Positions 1 through 9,102 of a stretch of DNA of 64,000 nt are shown in pieces. Source of the stretch: Aquihabitans sp. G128. GTDB lineage: Bacteria > Actinomycetota > Acidimicrobiia > Acidimicrobiales > Iamiaceae. How positions within the stretch are numbered: the first letter of the stretch is position 1; the number at the start of each line of letters is the position of its first letter. The DNA is taken from positions 1,240,001 through 1,304,000 of the forward strand of contig NZ_CP077604.1 of assembly GCF_019048865.1 (NCBI RefSeq), given 5' to 3'. Both the position numbers and the translations under genes were made by a program. The notes beneath the pieces were generated by a model. It had not been told where the DNA came from, searched no databases, and worked only from the letters and a program-made list of their open reading frames with translations.

Positions 1-1
1 C

Positions 2-631
2 TACCCCGGGTTCACCGCCCTCGACGCCATCGGGCCGTACCAGGTCTTCACCCAGGTCCCCGATGTCGACGTGGTGCTGTGCGCCGAGCGCACCGGCCGC
101 CTCTCCGACGACAACGGCCTCCTGCACCTCGACGTCGAGCACACCTTCGCCGAGGTCACCGACCCCGACCTCCTGCTGGTGCCCGGCGGGTTCATCACCC
201 GCAAGCTGGCGCGCGAGCGCGACCCGATCGTCGAGTGGGTGGCCGCCACCCACCCGAGCACCACGTACACCACCTCGGTGTGCACCGGCGCCCTGCTCCT
301 CGGCGCCGCCGGCGTCCTCGAGGGCCTCGACGCCACCACCCACTGGTCGGCCTACGACGAGCTGGCCAGCTACGGCGCCCAGCCCACCGAGCAACGGGTG
401 ATCCAGCAGGGCAAGGTCTGGACCGCGGCGGGCGTCTCGGCAGGCATCGACCTGGCCCTCACGCTGCTGGCCGAGATCTGGGGCCCCGAGCTGAGCCAGG
501 CCGTCCAGCTCGGCATCGAGTACGACCCACAGCCGCCGTACGACGCCGGCTCCCCCACCAAGGCCGACCCCGAGATCCTCGACCTCGTCCGCGCCGTCTC
601 CGCCCAGCGCGAAGCCGACGTCCTGGCCTGA
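2..631 (+). CDS. DJ-1/PfpI family protein (5' end outside window)
   Basis: The reading frame is open from the window edge and begins with YPGFTALDAIGPYQVF, the usual first strand and helix of DJ-1/PfpI (class I glutamine amidotransferase-like) proteins, so only a few N-terminal residues are missing. The nucleophile elbow is visible as TSVCTGALLLGAAGVL, with the conserved Cys followed by TGALLLGAAGLLDG-like sequence, and the downstream TTHW is typical of the isonitrile hydratase/AraC-associated branch. No AraC DNA-binding domain follows, because the gene stops about 190 residues in. The family includes hydratases, deglycase-like and chaperone-like enzymes, so the substrate is not predictable. 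It converges on the GHMP kinase gene with a hairpin between them. Confidence 0.85.
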   Translation, partial: YPGFTALDAIGPYQVFTQVPDVDVVLCAERTGRLSDDNGLLHLDVEHTFAEVTDPDLLLVPGGFITRKLARERDPIVEWVAATHPSTTYTTSVCTGALLLGAAGVLEGLDATTHWSAYDELASYGAQPTEQRVIQQGKVWTAAGVSAGIDLALTLLAEIWGPELSQAVQLGIEYDPQPPYDAGSPTKADPEILDLVRAVSAQREADVLA

Positions 632-659
632 CGGCCTGCTCAAGCGCCTCCCTCCCCCC

Positions 660-710
660 CGAACTCGTCGCAGTTCCCCGACGCCCCGGTCGACAACTGC
701 GACACGTTCG
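660..710. terminator. Intergenic hairpin (palindrome family copy 1)
   Basis: Inverted repeat with arms at 661-675 and 695-709 (13 of 15 pairs match) around a GC-rich loop, lying between two convergent genes. There is no clear T tract on either side. Its stem sequence is nearly the same as that at 14339-14389. A bidirectional terminator is the most likely role. Confidence 0.55.
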
Positions 711-725
711 AGGGGTGGACCCTGG

Positions 726-1823
726 TCAGGGGGTGACGGCCAGGACCTCGAGGGGGCCGGCGGGGCGGAGGTCGACCACCTGCCAGGCGGGCGACACGTG
801 GGCGAGCCGGACCGAGAGGTCGGCCGCGGCGGCGGCGTCGGGCGCCACCACGGTGAGCGAGCCGCCCTCGCCACCGGCGCCGTTGACCTTCCAGCCGTTC
901 GCCCCGGCCGACCGGGCGACGTCGATGGCGGCGGCGTGGGCGGCGCCGACCAGGTCCGGGTGCAGGGCGCCCTGGGCGTCGGTGGCCGCTGTGAGGACGC
1001 GGGCCCAGTCGTCGACCGAACCCCCTTCGAGCGCAGCGGCCGCCTCGGGGGCCAGCGCGGACAGCCGGCCGAGGGCCGAGCGCGCCGCGTCGTGGGTCGG
1101 GCCCCCGTAGCCGACCATGGCGTCGATCACCTGGGCGTGCACCGCCGAGGAGTCGTGCGGGCCGAAGACCACCGTCACCAGGCGCTCCCCCAGCTCGGCG
1201 ACCGTGTCGTCCGCCAGCGCCACGGACCGGTGGCGCACGTCGGGGTACGGGCCGATCGCCAGGAGCCCGCACCCGCCGAGCGCGGCCGCCCACTGGTCCT
1301 GGACGCCGGACTCGCGCCGTGCGCGGTCGGTCTCGACGGCGTGGGCGGCGGTGGCCAGCTCCGCGGCGGAACGCCTCCGGCCGACGAGGGCGTCGAGGGC
1401 GGCCAGCACGGCGACCACCACCGAGCCCGACGTGCCGAGCGAGGCCCCCGCCGGGACGGCCGAGGTGATGTGGAGCTCGACGGAGCGACCGGCGGGCAGC
1501 GGCACGTCCTCGAGCACCGACGCCACCGCGTGCTCCAGCAGGGGCTGGCGCCCCGGCACCGGCCACCGCCAGCCGCGGTCGGGTGACGGCCCGGCCCGGT
1601 AGTCCTCGAAGAGCAGGGGCGCCACGATGCGCACCGGCCCCAGCCCCGGCCCCGCGACCCCGTCGACGAACGCCGCCTCGACCACGACCGCAGGCCCCAC
1701 CGCCAGGTGGCACACCACCCCCGGCGACCCGAACCACGTGTCGGTCCACCCCCCGACATCGCCCACCCGCACCGGCGCCCGCACCACGACCCGCCTCGCG
1801 CCATCGCCCGGCTCCCCCGTCAT
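726..1823 (-). CDS. GHMP-family sugar kinase
   Basis: A 365-residue protein with the three GHMP kinase motifs in order: an N-terminal substrate loop RAPVRVGDVGGWTDTW, the ATP-binding loop PAGASLGTSGSVVVAVL near residue 125, and a C-terminal NGWKVNGAGGEGGSLTVV. The first motif with its GGWTD resembles the D-glycero-D-manno-heptose 7-phosphate kinase/fucokinase branch rather than homoserine or mevalonate kinases. It should phosphorylate a sugar or sugar phosphate in the cytoplasm using ATP. The start chosen is the ATG at 1823, preceded by a G-rich stretch; an upstream start at 1859 would add a low-complexity Gly-rich leader. No heptose pathway genes are adjacent, so the substrate remains open. 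Confidence 0.8.
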   Translation of the reverse strand: MTGEPGDGARRVVVRAPVRVGDVGGWTDTWFGSPGVVCHLAVGPAVVVEAAFVDGVAGPGLGPVRIVAPLLFEDYRAGPSPDRGWRWPVPGRQPLLEHAVASVLEDVPLPAGRSVELHITSAVPAGASLGTSGSVVVAVLAALDALVGRRRSAAELATAAHAVETDRARRESGVQDQWAAALGGCGLLAIGPYPDVRHRSVALADDTVAELGERLVTVVFGPHDSSAVHAQVIDAMVGYGGPTHDAARSALGRLSALAPEAAAALEGGSVDDWARVLTAATDAQGALHPDLVGAAHAAAIDVARSAGANGWKVNGAGGEGGSLTVVAPDAAAAADLSVRLAHVSPAWQVVDLRPAGPLEVLAVTP

Positions 1824-1859
1824 CCCCCCCACCCTGCCAGACCCCCCACCAACCCCCAC

Positions 1860-2107
1860 GCCCCAGCCGAGGCGCGTCAGCGAGCAAAGCGAAGCCGTGG
1901 GGTGGTCTGGGGGGTTGGGGTTCCCGAGCGGAGCGAGCCCGGGGGGTGTGGGGGGGCGGAGCTTGCGGAGCCCCCCACGATCTGAGGGGCCGGCTCCGCC
2001 GGACCCTCAGCGAGCGAAGGCAGCCCGGCGTCAGCCGGCCGATCGAAACTCGGGCGAACGGAGCGAGCGCAGCGAGCGCAGCGAGCGAGTGAGCCCGAAG
2101 ACCCCCC
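1860..2107. repeat. GC-rich intergenic region with hairpins and short tandem repeats
   Basis: No convincing gene. The region has a hairpin at 1948-1978 (arms GTGGGGGG/CCCCCCAC), another at 1984-2008 (GAGGG and CCGGC arms), and a tandem 9-bp repeat of the GCGCAGCGA type at 2061-2089. Open frames here translate to Ser/Glu/Arg/Pro-rich sequence without domain character. The hairpins probably serve as terminators for the leftward acyl-CoA dehydrogenase transcript. Confidence 0.5.
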
Positions 2108-3277
2108 CTAGTCCCACCACAGGTCGTGGGCGAGGACGCCGCGGGCGATGAGGCCGAGCTGGACCTGGCTGGTGCCCTCGACGATGGTGAGCTGCTTGGC
2201 GTCGCGGTAGTACAGCTCGGTCATGTGGTCCTTCATGTAGCCGGCGGCGCCGAGCATCTGGAGGGCGACGCCGGAGGCCTTCACGGCGACCTCGCTGGCG
2301 TAGTACTTGGCCATCGACAGCTTGGGGACGAACTCCTTGGTGTACTGGCCCCGGTCGGCCATCCACGCCGCCCGGTAGGTCAGGAGGCGGGCGGCCTCGA
2401 TCTCGGTGGCCACCTCGGCGATCTGCCACTGGATGCCCTGCATGTCGGCGATGGTCTTCCGGAACGCCGCCCGTTCCTTGACGTACTCGGTCGCGTACAT
2501 GAGCGCGCCCTCGGCCAGTCCGATGCCCCGGGCGGCGACGATCGGGCGCATGGAGTTGAGGCCGTGCATGGCGAGCTGGAACCCGCCGACCTCGCCGATC
2601 AGGTTCTCGGCGGGCACGCGGACGTCGGTGAGCAGCAGCTCGCCGGTGTCGACGCCGCGGACGCCCATCTTGCGGTCGACCGAGGGCACGTCGACGCCGT
2701 CCCAGTCGCGCTCGACGATGAACGCGCTGATGGCGTCGTGGTTGCGGGCGGTGACGTCGTCGGAGGTCTTGGCGAAGACGGTGTACCAGTCGGCCTGCGC
2801 CACGCCGGAGATCCAGCACTTGTTGCCGTTGAGCACCCACTCGTCGCCGTCGCGCACGGCCTTGGTGCGCATGCCCATGACGTCGGACCCGGCCTGGGGC
2901 TCCGAGAGGCAGAACGCGCCGCGCTTGGAGCCGTCGGCGATGGGGGCGATGTACTTCTCGTTCTGCTCGCGGCTCCCGGCGATCATGACCGGCCCGGTGG
3001 GCAGGCGGGTGAGCAGCAGCATCAGGGCGGCGGTGTTGGAGTACTTCGCCACCTCTTCGATGGCCAGGGTGAGGCCCAGGATGCCGGCGCCGGAGCCGCC
3101 GAGGTCCTCCGGGATGCAGAGCCCGAGCAGGCCGGCGTCTCGGAAGACCTCGAAGAGGTCTTGCGGGTACTCGCCCGACTCGTCGATCTCGCGGGCTCGC
3201 GGCTTGACCTTCTCCTGGGCGATCTTGCGGCAGGTGGCCTGCAGCTCCTGCAGCTCTTCGGGCAGTTCGAAGTCCAT
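2108..3277 (-). CDS. Acyl-CoA dehydrogenase
   Basis: A 389-residue protein starting MDFELPEELQELQ, the normal length for this family. The flavin-binding signature is present as CLSEPQAGSDVMGM (acyl-CoA dehydrogenase pattern 1), and the C-terminal pattern QMLGAAGYMKDHMTELYYRD with VEGTSQVQLGLIARGVL is also seen. It should oxidise an acyl-CoA at the alpha-beta bond, passing electrons to ETF. The catalytic glutamate cannot be assigned to a subfamily without alignment. The ATG at 3277 was chosen because longer forms upstream overlap the GNAT gene and lose homology-like character. It lies 20 bases after the GNAT stop at the end of a leftward gene run. Confidence 0.92.
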   Translation of the reverse strand: MDFELPEELQELQATCRKIAQEKVKPRAREIDESGEYPQDLFEVFRDAGLLGLCIPEDLGGSGAGILGLTLAIEEVAKYSNTAALMLLLTRLPTGPVMIAGSREQNEKYIAPIADGSKRGAFCLSEPQAGSDVMGMRTKAVRDGDEWVLNGNKCWISGVAQADWYTVFAKTSDDVTARNHDAISAFIVERDWDGVDVPSVDRKMGVRGVDTGELLLTDVRVPAENLIGEVGGFQLAMHGLNSMRPIVAARGIGLAEGALMYATEYVKERAAFRKTIADMQGIQWQIAEVATEIEAARLLTYRAAWMADRGQYTKEFVPKLSMAKYYASEVAVKASGVALQMLGAAGYMKDHMTELYYRDAKQLTIVEGTSQVQLGLIARGVLAHDLWWD

Positions 3278-3297
3278 GGCCGGACCGTACCCGGCGC

Positions 3298-3801
3298 TCA
3301 GAGCTCCAGGACCATCTCCACCTGGCTGATGCGGGGATCGGGCTCGTAGGGCATGGAGGTGCCCGTGGAGCTGAAGCCGGCCTGCTCGTAGAACCGACGG
3401 GCGTACTCGTTGCGCTCCACCACCCAGAGCCGCAGCCGGGTGTGGCCACCGCTGACGGCCCACGCCGCCACGGCGTCGATCAGGGCCGTGGCCACGCCGA
3501 TGTCGCGGTAGCCGGGAGCCGACCAGAGGCCGACGAGGTTCACCACGCCGCTGCGGTTGGCGTAGGCGCCGACCAGGCCGATGGGCTCGGCGCGCTCGGC
3601 CTCGTCGGCCTCGGCGAAGAACGTGGCCTGCAGCGGGCCCGAGGCGTTCGCAGCCGCGGAGCTGGTCCAGTGGTCGTCGTCGTGGGCCTGGGCGCGCGCC
3701 AGCGTGGTGGTGGACTCGCCAGGGGCATCAGCCAGCGCCGCCAGGCGCGTGGCCCGCAGCACGGGCCCCTCGTCGGGTCGGATGCGGCGGACGGCGAGCA
3801 T
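3298..3801 (-). CDS. GNAT family N-acetyltransferase
   Basis: A 167-residue single-domain protein. It has the GNAT beta4 segment VVNLVGLWSAPGYRDIGVAT followed by the acetyl-CoA pyrophosphate loop (YRDIGVATALID, a slightly degenerate R/QxxGxG/A) and the C-terminal LWVVERNEYARRFYEQAGF that is typical of motif B. The acceptor substrate cannot be read from sequence. It is 22 bases downstream of the small membrane protein gene and 20 bases upstream of the acyl-CoA dehydrogenase, so it is probably co-transcribed. Confidence 0.88.
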   Translation of the reverse strand: MLAVRRIRPDEGPVLRATRLAALADAPGESTTTLARAQAHDDDHWTSSAAANASGPLQATFFAEADEAERAEPIGLVGAYANRSGVVNLVGLWSAPGYRDIGVATALIDAVAAWAVSGGHTRLRLWVVERNEYARRFYEQAGFSSTGTSMPYEPDPRISQVEMVLEL

Positions 3802-3823
3802 CCGCGGAGGCTAGGCGACGGCT

Positions 3824-4369
3824 TCAGGTCTCCGGCGCGCTGCGGTGGCTGGCCGTGGTGTCGCGGGCCCGGCGGCGGAGGGCCCAGACCTCACGGGAGG
3901 TGGGCAGCTCCTCGGGGCGGATGGCCAGCACGGACCGGAGCCGCAGCAGCTCCGTGCCGGCGGTGCCGAACGCCCAGCACGCCCCGAGCAGCCCGACGAG
4001 CGGCCAGGGGGTCGCGAGGTCGGCGGCGACCGCCGACCGCAGGGCGACGGCGATGGCGATCGAGCCGAGCAGGACGATGGTCGGCGCCGTCGGCCGGCGG
4101 ACGAGCTCGACGTCGGCCCGCACGGAGAGCAGCGCACCCAGGCTGGCCACCACCCCGAGCCAGGCCAGGAAGCCCCCGGGCCGGCCGCCGAGCCCGCCGC
4201 CGCCCGAGGTGGCCAGCGTGGTCCCGCCGACGAGCAGGGCCGGGAGCACGCCCCCGATGCCGACCGCCGCCTGCCACGCCCAGCGGCGGTTGCCGCGCTC
4301 CGCCTGGCGCCACAGCTCGGCCTCGAGCGCCGCCTCGGGACCCTCGCTCGCCGTCGATCCGGTGCTCAC
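3824..4369 (-). CDS. Four-helix integral membrane protein, unknown function
   Basis: A 181-residue protein with a short acidic N-terminus and four predicted hydrophobic helices (around residues 33-53, 67-83, 93-112 and 121-141), ending in a basic cytoplasmic tail. I do not recognise the family. The GTG start overlaps the upstream stop codon as GTGA, which indicates translational coupling with the larger membrane/propeller protein, so the two probably work together at the membrane. Confidence 0.7.
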   Translation of the reverse strand: MSTGSTASEGPEAALEAELWRQAERGNRRWAWQAAVGIGGVLPALLVGGTTLATSGGGGLGGRPGGFLAWLGVVASLGALLSVRADVELVRRPTAPTIVLLGSIAIAVALRSAVAADLATPWPLVGLLGACWAFGTAGTELLRLRSVLAIRPEELPTSREVWALRRRARDTTASHRSAPET

Positions 4370-7179
4370 GATGCACTCCTCTCGGCCAGCAGGCCGACCT
4401 GGCCGAAGGCATCGTCCACCACCACCTGGTCACCCACGCGGGCCAGGTCCGCCCCTCGGAGGCGCTCGTCCTGGGCGAGGGCGGTGACCGAGCCGTCGAC
4501 GTCGACCCGCACCAGCAGGTCGCCGCTCACGAAGAGGGCGCCGTCGCCCACCACGTCGGGGACGACATCGGAGGTCGGCCGCACGTAGACGTCGTCGGCC
4601 TGGGCATCACCCGCCAGGAGCTCGTCGACGGTGGCCCGCACCGACTCGTTGCCGCCGGTCGCCTTCTGGCCGGCGATGCGCACCCAGCGGTCACCCTCCT
4701 GGCGGAGCACCTGGCCGTCGGCGACGACGAGGAGCGCGCCCGAGCGCGTCCGCACCACCGTCGAGGGTGCCGTGTTCGGCGAGACCGCAGCCGGCAGCGG
4801 CTGGCCGCCGACCGTCGCCCGGTCGAGCACGTCGTCGGGCGAGCCGCCGAGGATCGTCGGGGGCTGCCCGGCCGAGGTGGCGCCGAGCCAGGTGGCGTCC
4901 TCCGGCACGTCGGCGACGCGGTCGACGCGCCCGTTCTGGTGGACGTGGCCCACCCAGCCGTCGTCGGTGAGCGCCCACGCCCCGCCCTCGCCGTCGCCGA
5001 CGGCCACCGTCAGGTCGCCCGGGAGGGCGATGGGCACGGGGTCACCCACCGGTCGGTTGATCTGGTAGCCGTCCTCGGCGTACCCGAAGGTGGTCCCCTT
5101 CGCGTCGAGCGGCAGCGGCAGCCCGCTGCCGAACTGGTCCTGCTCCTCGGCGAGGGCCGGGGCCTCGGTGGTGCGCAGGGCCGGGGCCACGCGGGGCCCG
5201 GGCTCGGCGCAGTCGGCCAAGCTGCCGAGCGAGGTGAGGCGGGCGATCGGGTCGTCGAGCTCCAGCAGGCGACCGCCGGCGGCGAGCAGGAGCCGGCCCC
5301 GGTCGCTCACGGCCAGGCTCGACACGTCCTCGACGCGGTGCGCCAGCCGCTCGACCTTGCCCTTGGCATCGAGGTGCACGAGGACGTCGCCGGACTGCAC
5401 GCCGCCCAGCGAACCGCCGGCCTGGGCCACCAGCCAGAGCCCGCCGCGGCCATCGCCGGCCACGGGCCCGATCGACCCGAGGGTGTTCGGCGCCAGGCCG
5501 CCGCCGGGCGTGCCGCAGGGCCCCCGTGCGTCGAAGACCATCCGACCGGCCACCGGGTCGACCAGTCGGGTGCCTTCCACCACGAACAGCGGCCCGTCGT
5601 CGCCGGCGACGATGGCCTGGGCCCCGGCGGGGGTCGGCAGCTCGCCATCGCCGTCGCCGACGTCGCCGATCCTGCTGGCCGGCACGCGCTCGTAGGTGCC
5701 GGACCCGCTGTGCGGCTGGAACCGCCAGACGTGGCCCTTGCGGTCGGCGGCGAAGCCGTCGGCGCAGCACCCCTGGCCGAGCTCGTCCCGCAGGTCGTAC
5801 ACGCTGGCGCGGCCGGAGCCCTGGGCCACGACCCAGCGCCCGACGACCTGGCTGATCGGGGTGTCGCCGGTGCCGACGCTGAAGCGCGCTCGCACGCGCC
5901 CGTCGTCGATCGACCAGGCGAGGTCGCGCTGGTCGGCGCCGTCGTCGGGGTCGACGGCCGGGCTCGAGATGGCGCCCGGGCGCTCGCCGTCCCACCAGGC
6001 CACCAGGGTGTTGAAGCCGACCGAGCGAGCCGGCGCACCATCGACGGCGACCTCCGTGCCGTCGGCCAGCACGGTGAAGGGCCCGTCGCGGCCGGGCGCG
6101 GGCGCTCCCCGCCGACGGCCACCGCCGCCAGGGGGACCAGGGCCACCACGCTGAGGGCACGGGCCCAGGTGGGCGACCAGATCGTGGCAGCCAGCCCGGC
6201 GGCGACGGCCACGACGCCGGCCGCGGCCACCAGGGCCGGCGTGGCGGTGGCCGACCCCAGGTCGAGGCGGGTCACGTGCAGGAGGGCCCCGAGCAGCCCG
6301 GCGCCCCCCGAGCACCAGGGCCGGGAGCGCCCGGCGGGCCCCGAAGGCGGCCGCCACCAGCCAACCCAGGACCACCAGGCCGACGACGATCGCCGTGCGG
6401 CCCGGGCCGAGGAGGCTGGTGCCGCTGGCGACGGTGGTCGGCCCGTCGAGCGATCCACCGGGCCGGGGCACCACCCGAGCGCGCCACGGTGCGAAGAGCA
6501 GCAGCACGCCCACGCCGGTGGCCACGACCGACGCCAGGGCCAGCAGGTCCCCACGGGGGCTGGAGGGCCGGACGAGGTGCTGGCGCAGGCGCGCGGTGAA
6601 GGCGGCGGACTCGGCGTCGGTGAGCGGTTCCTCGACGGCGTCGCGCGGGAAGCCGAGCGTGGGGACGTCGACCTCGCCCGGCAGGCCGACCGCCGAGCCC
6701 ACGAGGGCCGCGGCACCGAGCAAGCCCAGCGCCCGACCGGTGCTCAGGAACGGGAGGGGGTCGCTCGATGACCGCTCCACGATCAGGGTGCCGATGGCGG
6801 CCAGCGCGCCCGTGGCGGCGGTGAGCCCCGGCGCCGAGGAGACGTCAGCCCGCCGCAGCGGGACGAGCAGCGCAGCGAGCAGGGCGGCGAGGGCAAGGAG
6901 GCCGGGGTGGCCGAGGCGGAGCAGTCCCGCCGGCCCGTCGACGGGATCCCGCCAGGGCGCCAGCACCGAGAGGGCGAGGATGGCCGCACCCGCCATGGCG
7001 AGGCGCTCGGTGCGGTGGGGAGCCGTGGGCAGCGAGGGCCAGGCGGCGACGGACCGGAGCAGGTGGCGCTCGGCCGGGGTGCCCCGATCCGCGCCGGGGG
7101 GGTCGACGGGGGGTTCCGGCTGGCCATGGCGCTCCGACGGTGCCCGCGCCGCGATCGTTCCAAACCGACACCGATCCAC
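4366..7179 (-). CDS. Large membrane protein with extracytoplasmic propeller-like domain (two compensating frameshifts)
   Basis: About 937 residues. The N-terminal third has several hydrophobic helices (for example AGAAILALSVL, GLLALAALLAALLVPL, GLLGAAALVGSAVGL and AIVVGLVVLGWLVAAAFG). The C-terminal two thirds consist of repeated blade-like beta segments such as GHVWRFQPHSGSGTYERV and GRLLLAAGGRLLELDDP, suggesting a beta-propeller outside the cell. The frame is broken twice: the C run at 6304-6309 appears one base too long, and the C run at 6107-6110 one base too short. Between them the correct helices are read in another frame. The start is uncertain: GTG at 7179 is used, and ATG at 6996 is an alternative just before the first helix. 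The function is unknown. Confidence 0.65.
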   Translation of the reverse strand: MDRCRFGTIAARAPSERHGQPEPPVDPPGADRGTPAERHLLRSVAAWPSLPTAPHRTERLAMAGAAILALSVLAPWRDPVDGPAGLLRLGHPGLLALAALLAALLVPLRRADVSSAPGLTAATGALAAIGTLIVERSSSDPLPFLSTGRALGLLGAAALVGSAVGLPGEVDVPTLGFPRDAVEEPLTDAESAAFTARLRQHLVRPSSPRGDLLALASVVATGVGVLLLFAPWRARVVPRPGGSLDGPTTVASGTSLLGPGRTAIVVGLVVLGWLVAAAFGARRALPALVLGGRRAARGPPARDPPRPGVGHRHAGPGGRGRRRGRRRRAGCHDLVAHLGPCPQRGGPGPPGGGGRRRGAPAPGRDGPFTVLADGTEVAVDGAPARSVGFNTLVAWWDGERPGAISSPAVDPDDGADQRDLAWSIDDGRVRARFSVGTGDTPISQVVGRWVVAQGSGRASVYDLRDELGQGCCADGFAADRKGHVWRFQPHSGSGTYERVPASRIGDVGDGDGELPTPAGAQAIVAGDDGPLFVVEGTRLVDPVAGRMVFDARGPCGTPGGGLAPNTLGSIGPVAGDGRGGLWLVAQAGGSLGGVQSGDVLVHLDAKGKVERLAHRVEDVSSLAVSDRGRLLLAAGGRLLELDDPIARLTSLGSLADCAEPGPRVAPALRTTEAPALAEEQDQFGSGLPLPLDAKGTTFGYAEDGYQINRPVGDPVPIALPGDLTVAVGDGEGGAWALTDDGWVGHVHQNGRVDRVADVPEDATWLGATSAGQPPTILGGSPDDVLDRATVGGQPLPAAVSPNTAPSTVVRTRSGALLVVADGQVLRQEGDRWVRIAGQKATGGNESVRATVDELLAGDAQADDVYVRPTSDVVPDVVGDGALFVSGDLLVRVDVDGSVTALAQDERLRGADLARVGDQVVVDDAFGQVGLLAERSAS

Positions 7180-7274
7180 CCGGACGTGGGACGGCGTGCC
7201 GGTCAGGCCGGCGGGCGAGCACCCGCCGTGGCCTCCGCCCGGACCGGGCGGTCCGGTGCAGGCGACGGGGAAGG

Positions 7275-7505
7275 TCAGGCCGTGCGGCGACGCTGGCGGA
7301 TGATCCGCCGGCGCTCCCGCTCGGTGCAGCCGCCCCACACGCCTTCCTTCTCCCGGCGGGTCAGCGCGTACTCCAGGCACGCGCTCTGCACGGGGCACAC
7401 GGCGCACACGCGCTTGGCCGCTTCGGCATCCTCGTCGGTCTCGGCGTAGAAGGTCTGGGGGTCCAGACCGTGGCACGCCGCCTTGTTGCGCCAGGAAAGG
7501 TTCAT
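7275..7505 (-). CDS. WhiB-family iron-sulfur transcriptional regulator
   Basis: A 76-residue protein with the four WhiB cluster ligands Cys11, Cys34, Cys37 and Cys43 (CAVCPVQSAC) followed by the turn GVWGGC and a basic tail RERRRIIRQRRRTA for DNA contact. This is the compact architecture of WhiB1/WhiB2-like regulators that bind a [4Fe-4S] cluster and the primary sigma factor. An extra cysteine at position 60 replaces the more usual leucine or threonine after GVWGG. The ATG at 7505 fits the family start (a longer open frame upstream has no WhiB character). About 180 bases of non-coding sequence upstream should contain its promoter. Confidence 0.93.
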   Translation of the reverse strand: MNLSWRNKAACHGLDPQTFYAETDEDAEAAKRVCAVCPVQSACLEYALTRREKEGVWGGCTERERRRIIRQRRRTA

Positions 7506-7686
7506 GTTCGGAGGGTCGCTCCCTCGACGGGCGGTCGGATGACGACGGTGGCCTCGGCTGGCCCCGCCTGGGGGTCGTGCGCTGGCCGGATGCGGGAGAA
7601 CGAGCCCGGTCCGGGGGCGAACGAAGGGCCGAGTATGGTCGCCCGCCCCCCGGGGTGTCCACATGATCTTTTCGGCGCCCGGGGCG

Positions 7687-8283
7687 TCACCCGACCAGGT
7701 CGGCCACCAGCTCTGCGACGTTGTCCCCGTTCAGAGGGGTTTCGTAGACATAGTCGGGGTGATCGAGGACCAGCGACACCGGACGGGACCGGAACAGCTC
7801 GACCTGGTTCGGGGTGAGCGAGAAGTGCACGTAGTGCACCGCCGCGGTGATCTCGTCACGGGTGAGCTGCTTCTCGTGCTCGGGGTCGACGGTGCAGCGA
7901 ACCCAGTCGGCGTCATCGCCCTCGCCGAGCCGGAAGACGACGCTGCGCTCGATGCCCACCAGCTTCGGCAGCCAGGTCCGCAGCTCGTCGTCGGTGGTCA
8001 GCTCGATGAAGAGGGTGGCGGCGAGGTGCCCGGGCTCGGGGATGAGCGGGTTGTAGATGTCCAGCTCGGTCCGGATCCCCTCGTCGGTGAAGATCTTCTC
8101 GGCCCGGGCCATCTCCTGGATCTGGAACCGGATGGTGTCGCGGTTCTCGAACAGCAACGTCACCACCGGCCCGACCCCGATGCGCCGCCGCTTCTTGAGG
8201 GCGATCACCTCCGTGCGGAACGCCGTGCGGCCGCGCTCGTACTCGCGCAGGTCGGCGATGTCGTCCAGGGTGAGCTTGCTCAT
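7687..8283 (-). CDS. DUF3501 family protein
   Basis: A 198-residue protein matching the DUF3501 pattern: [16 protein letters not shown] at the N-terminus, then [20 protein letters not shown] and [15 protein letters not shown]. The family has no assigned biochemical role. In several bacteria it is encoded with rubrerythrin and an iron-sulfur protein, suggesting a part in peroxide or metal-redox handling. Here the rubrerythrin gene lies immediately upstream on the same strand, but no iron-sulfur partner is present. The ATG at 8283 removes a Pro/Gly-rich leader that would be encoded by the upstream G-rich repeat (about 8293-8317). Confidence 0.85.
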   Translation of the reverse strand: MSKLTLDDIADLREYERGRTAFRTEVIALKKRRRIGVGPVVTLLFENRDTIRFQIQEMARAEKIFTDEGIRTELDIYNPLIPEPGHLAATLFIELTTDDELRTWLPKLVGIERSVVFRLGEGDDADWVRCTVDPEHEKQLTRDEITAAVHYVHFSLTPNQVELFRSRPVSLVLDHPDYVYETPLNGDNVAELVADLVG

Positions 8284-8444
8284 CTCGGCGCTCCTTGGGG
8301 GCGGGGGCGGGGGCGGGGCCCGATGGTCGGCCGCCGGGGTCCCCGACGCAAGCGGGGGGACCCGGAGGTCCCCCCCGCTCATCGGGTGTTCGCCGGTCGC
8401 CCCGGTTCCAGGGGCGAGGACCGGCGGGAGGTCAGCCGGTGGGG

Positions 8445-8864
<420 letters not shown>

Positions 8865-9102
8865 GTCGGGTGGCCTCCTTGTGGTGGTGGGTGTGGTGGA
8901 CGCCGGGACACCGGCGGCCGGGGCTCACCCACGACGAGGTCGTGGACCCGGTCGCAGCGCTCGCACCCGCGGACGGTACCGCCGGTCGCCGCCGTCAACA
9001 CCCGTTGCGCGGCAGGGGCAAGCCACGTTGATGCACCGAGTGAAGGGTCCCGAACGTCCGCCCGGGTGGGGTTGGCGAGGGGGTCGGCCGTAGGATCGGC
9101 CC

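Noticed and set aside
3442..6771. Forward frame of 1109 codons
   Set aside because: Arg/Gly/Pro-rich without domain character and opposite to the membrane/propeller, GNAT and small membrane protein genes; a shadow frame.
8293..8317. G-rich repeat before DUF3501 as a regulatory quadruplex
   Set aside because: The run could form a quadruplex, but such runs are common by chance at this GC content and nothing else supports a role.
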